Origin: Chryseobacterium sp. JM1
GTDB lineage: Bacteria; Bacteroidota; Bacteroidia; Flavobacteriales; Weeksellaceae
NCBI RefSeq assembly: GCF_000737715.1
Contig: NZ_JPRN01000001.1
Coordinates: forward strand, 62,001-126,000
Direction of reading: 5' to 3'
Length of the DNA: 64,000 nucleotides
Under the pieces are notes generated by a model. That model was not told the DNA's origin. It saw only the letters and a list, made by a program, of their open reading frames with translations, and did not search any database. A program made the translations under genes and the position numbers. Shown here one piece after another: positions 63,263-64,000 of this stretch. The number at the start of each line of letters is the position of its first letter. The stretch's first letter is position 1.

Positions 63263-64000
63263 ATGGACATTGTATTAGGCCTGCAGTGGGGCGATGAAGG
63301 TAAAGGAAAATTTATTGATCTCATCAGCGAAGATTATCACATGACGGCCCGTTTTAATGGCGGCGCTAATGCCGGACACAGTATAGAACGAAACGGTAAG
63401 AGAATCACTTTAAAATCGCTTCCTTCCGGGATTTTTATGAAAGGCGTTCAGAATGTCATAGGAACAGGAACGGTACTGGATCCGGTAAGCCTGAGAAAAG
63501 AAATTTTACATCTTAAACAGTTTGACGAAACGATTGATCCTGAAAACAGTCTGATGATTTCTAAAAAGGCACACCTCGTTCTTCCTACTCATAGACTTTT
63601 GGATTGCTTTATGGAAGACAATCCTGATTATACCACCATTGGAACAACGAGAAACGGGATTGCACAGGCGTATTCCAATAAGATCTTAAGACAGAATCTG
63701 AGGGTTGGCGATATAGATTCTCCGGATTTTAGCAACAAAGTAGAGCAAATTTTAGAAAGAGATTACAGGCTTCTTGCCGGAGGAGATATGGTGCTTCCTT
63801 CATTAGAGAAAATCAGCAGTGAGTTTTTTGAAGCGATAGATTTTCTGAAAAAATTCACCCGTACCGAAACAGAGCTGGTGCTGAATACAGCTTTATCAGA
63901 GGGGAAAAAAATTCTTGCAGAAGGATCACAGGCAGCGATGCTGGATATAGATCACGGTACATATCCTTATGTAACTTCCTCATCTACCACAGCGGCAGGA
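63263..64000 (+). CDS. purA: Adenylosuccinate synthetase, divergent type (partial)
   Basis: The first 246 residues of a purA homologue run off the window. It starts MDIVLGLQWGDEGKGKFIDL, with the P-loop-like GDEGKGK and catalytic Asp, then RFNGGANAGHSIE (catalytic His), IGTTRNGIAQAYSNKIL and LRVGDI (IMP-site Arg) and AEGSQAAMLDIDHGTYPYVT. All core residues I can check are present. Several loops differ from the common form: GTT(G/K)KGIGPAYEDK becomes GTTRNGIAQAYSNK, and EGAQ becomes EGSQ. It catalyses IMP + Asp + GTP to adenylosuccinate. It may be a second, regulated copy. Confidence 0.88.
   Translation, partial: MDIVLGLQWGDEGKGKFIDLISEDYHMTARFNGGANAGHSIERNGKRITLKSLPSGIFMKGVQNVIGTGTVLDPVSLRKEILHLKQFDETIDPENSLMISKKAHLVLPTHRLLDCFMEDNPDYTTIGTTRNGIAQAYSNKILRQNLRVGDIDSPDFSNKVEQILERDYRLLAGGDMVLPSLEKISSEFFEAIDFLKKFTRTETELVLNTALSEGKKILAEGSQAAMLDIDHGTYPYVTSSSTTAAG

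Overview
The window looks like chromosomal DNA from a member of the Bacteroidota, family Weeksellaceae, most like Chryseobacterium or a close relative. This rests on low GC content, promoters of the form TTG-N18-21-TAnnTTTG instead of sigma-70 boxes, scarce Shine-Dalgarno sequences, C-terminal type IX secretion sorting domains, a Bacteroidota-type Hcp (TssD), an exbB-exbD-exbD-tonB cluster, a bacillithiol deacetylase (bshB1) and a PUR-domain DUF3276 protein. Most of it is ordinary chromosomal backbone. I see no phage, no insertion sequence and no CRISPR array. The genus is an inference from sequence style, not a database result.

Layout. 1-6.2 kb: surface polysaccharide genes (four glycosyltransferases and a polysaccharide deacetylase) plus ornithine aminotransferase rocD. 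6.5-7.9 kb: an orphan type VI secretion tube protein (TssD) followed by an unknown gene. 8.2-11.1 kb: accC and accB, then rpmF and a YceD/DUF177 gene. 11.2-15.1 kb: pdxA, divergent from a tight ribE / histidine kinase / trmN6 unit. 15.2-19.7 kb: ftsE, rpmH, an NrnA-like DHH phosphoesterase, a patatin, an alpha/beta hydrolase and an unpaired ExbD. 20-24.3 kb: dsbD and tilS (overlapping), divergent from an OmpA lipoprotein. 24.3-25.5 kb: a gene-poor stretch with a 50-residue six-cysteine peptide. 25.5-29 kb: O-methyltransferase, NlpC/P60 hydrolase, DUF1648 protein, cupin and Kdo transferase waaA. 29.3-31.7 kb: an unknown gene, a GT2 and an acyltransferase. 31.9-35.5 kb: a lipoprotein and leuS. 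35.7-41.6 kb: the TonB energy-transduction operon with a PstS-like lipoprotein and a TPR protein. 41.7-45.4 kb: bshB1, tRNA-His and an RCC1 beta-propeller T9SS cargo. 45.6-51.1 kb: a two-gene unit, a small possibly beta-grasp protein and a 1681-residue DUF4132-type protein. 51.3-58.4 kb: a secreted M1 peptidase, DUF3276, an ABC exporter, nusB, a DUF1573 lipoprotein, yajC and an SDR. 58.4-62.3 kb: a YcxB-like protein and a Ku/LigD end-joining operon in which ligD is split by a frameshift. 62.4-64 kb: a Crp/Fnr regulator and a divergent purA that runs off the window.

The observations most worth following are: (1) the small peptide at 24949-25101, whose cysteine spacing C-X5-C-X5-CC-X4-C-X6-C fits an inhibitor cystine knot behind a bacteriocin-like leader; (2) two near-identical FNR-sized palindromes, each in the same position relative to the promoters of the Crp/Fnr gene and of purA, which suggests a small self-activating regulon; (3) the DUF4132 giant protein with its small partner; (4) the split ligD; (5) a compositionally distinct block in leuS before KMSKS; and (6) dispersed intergenic repeats.
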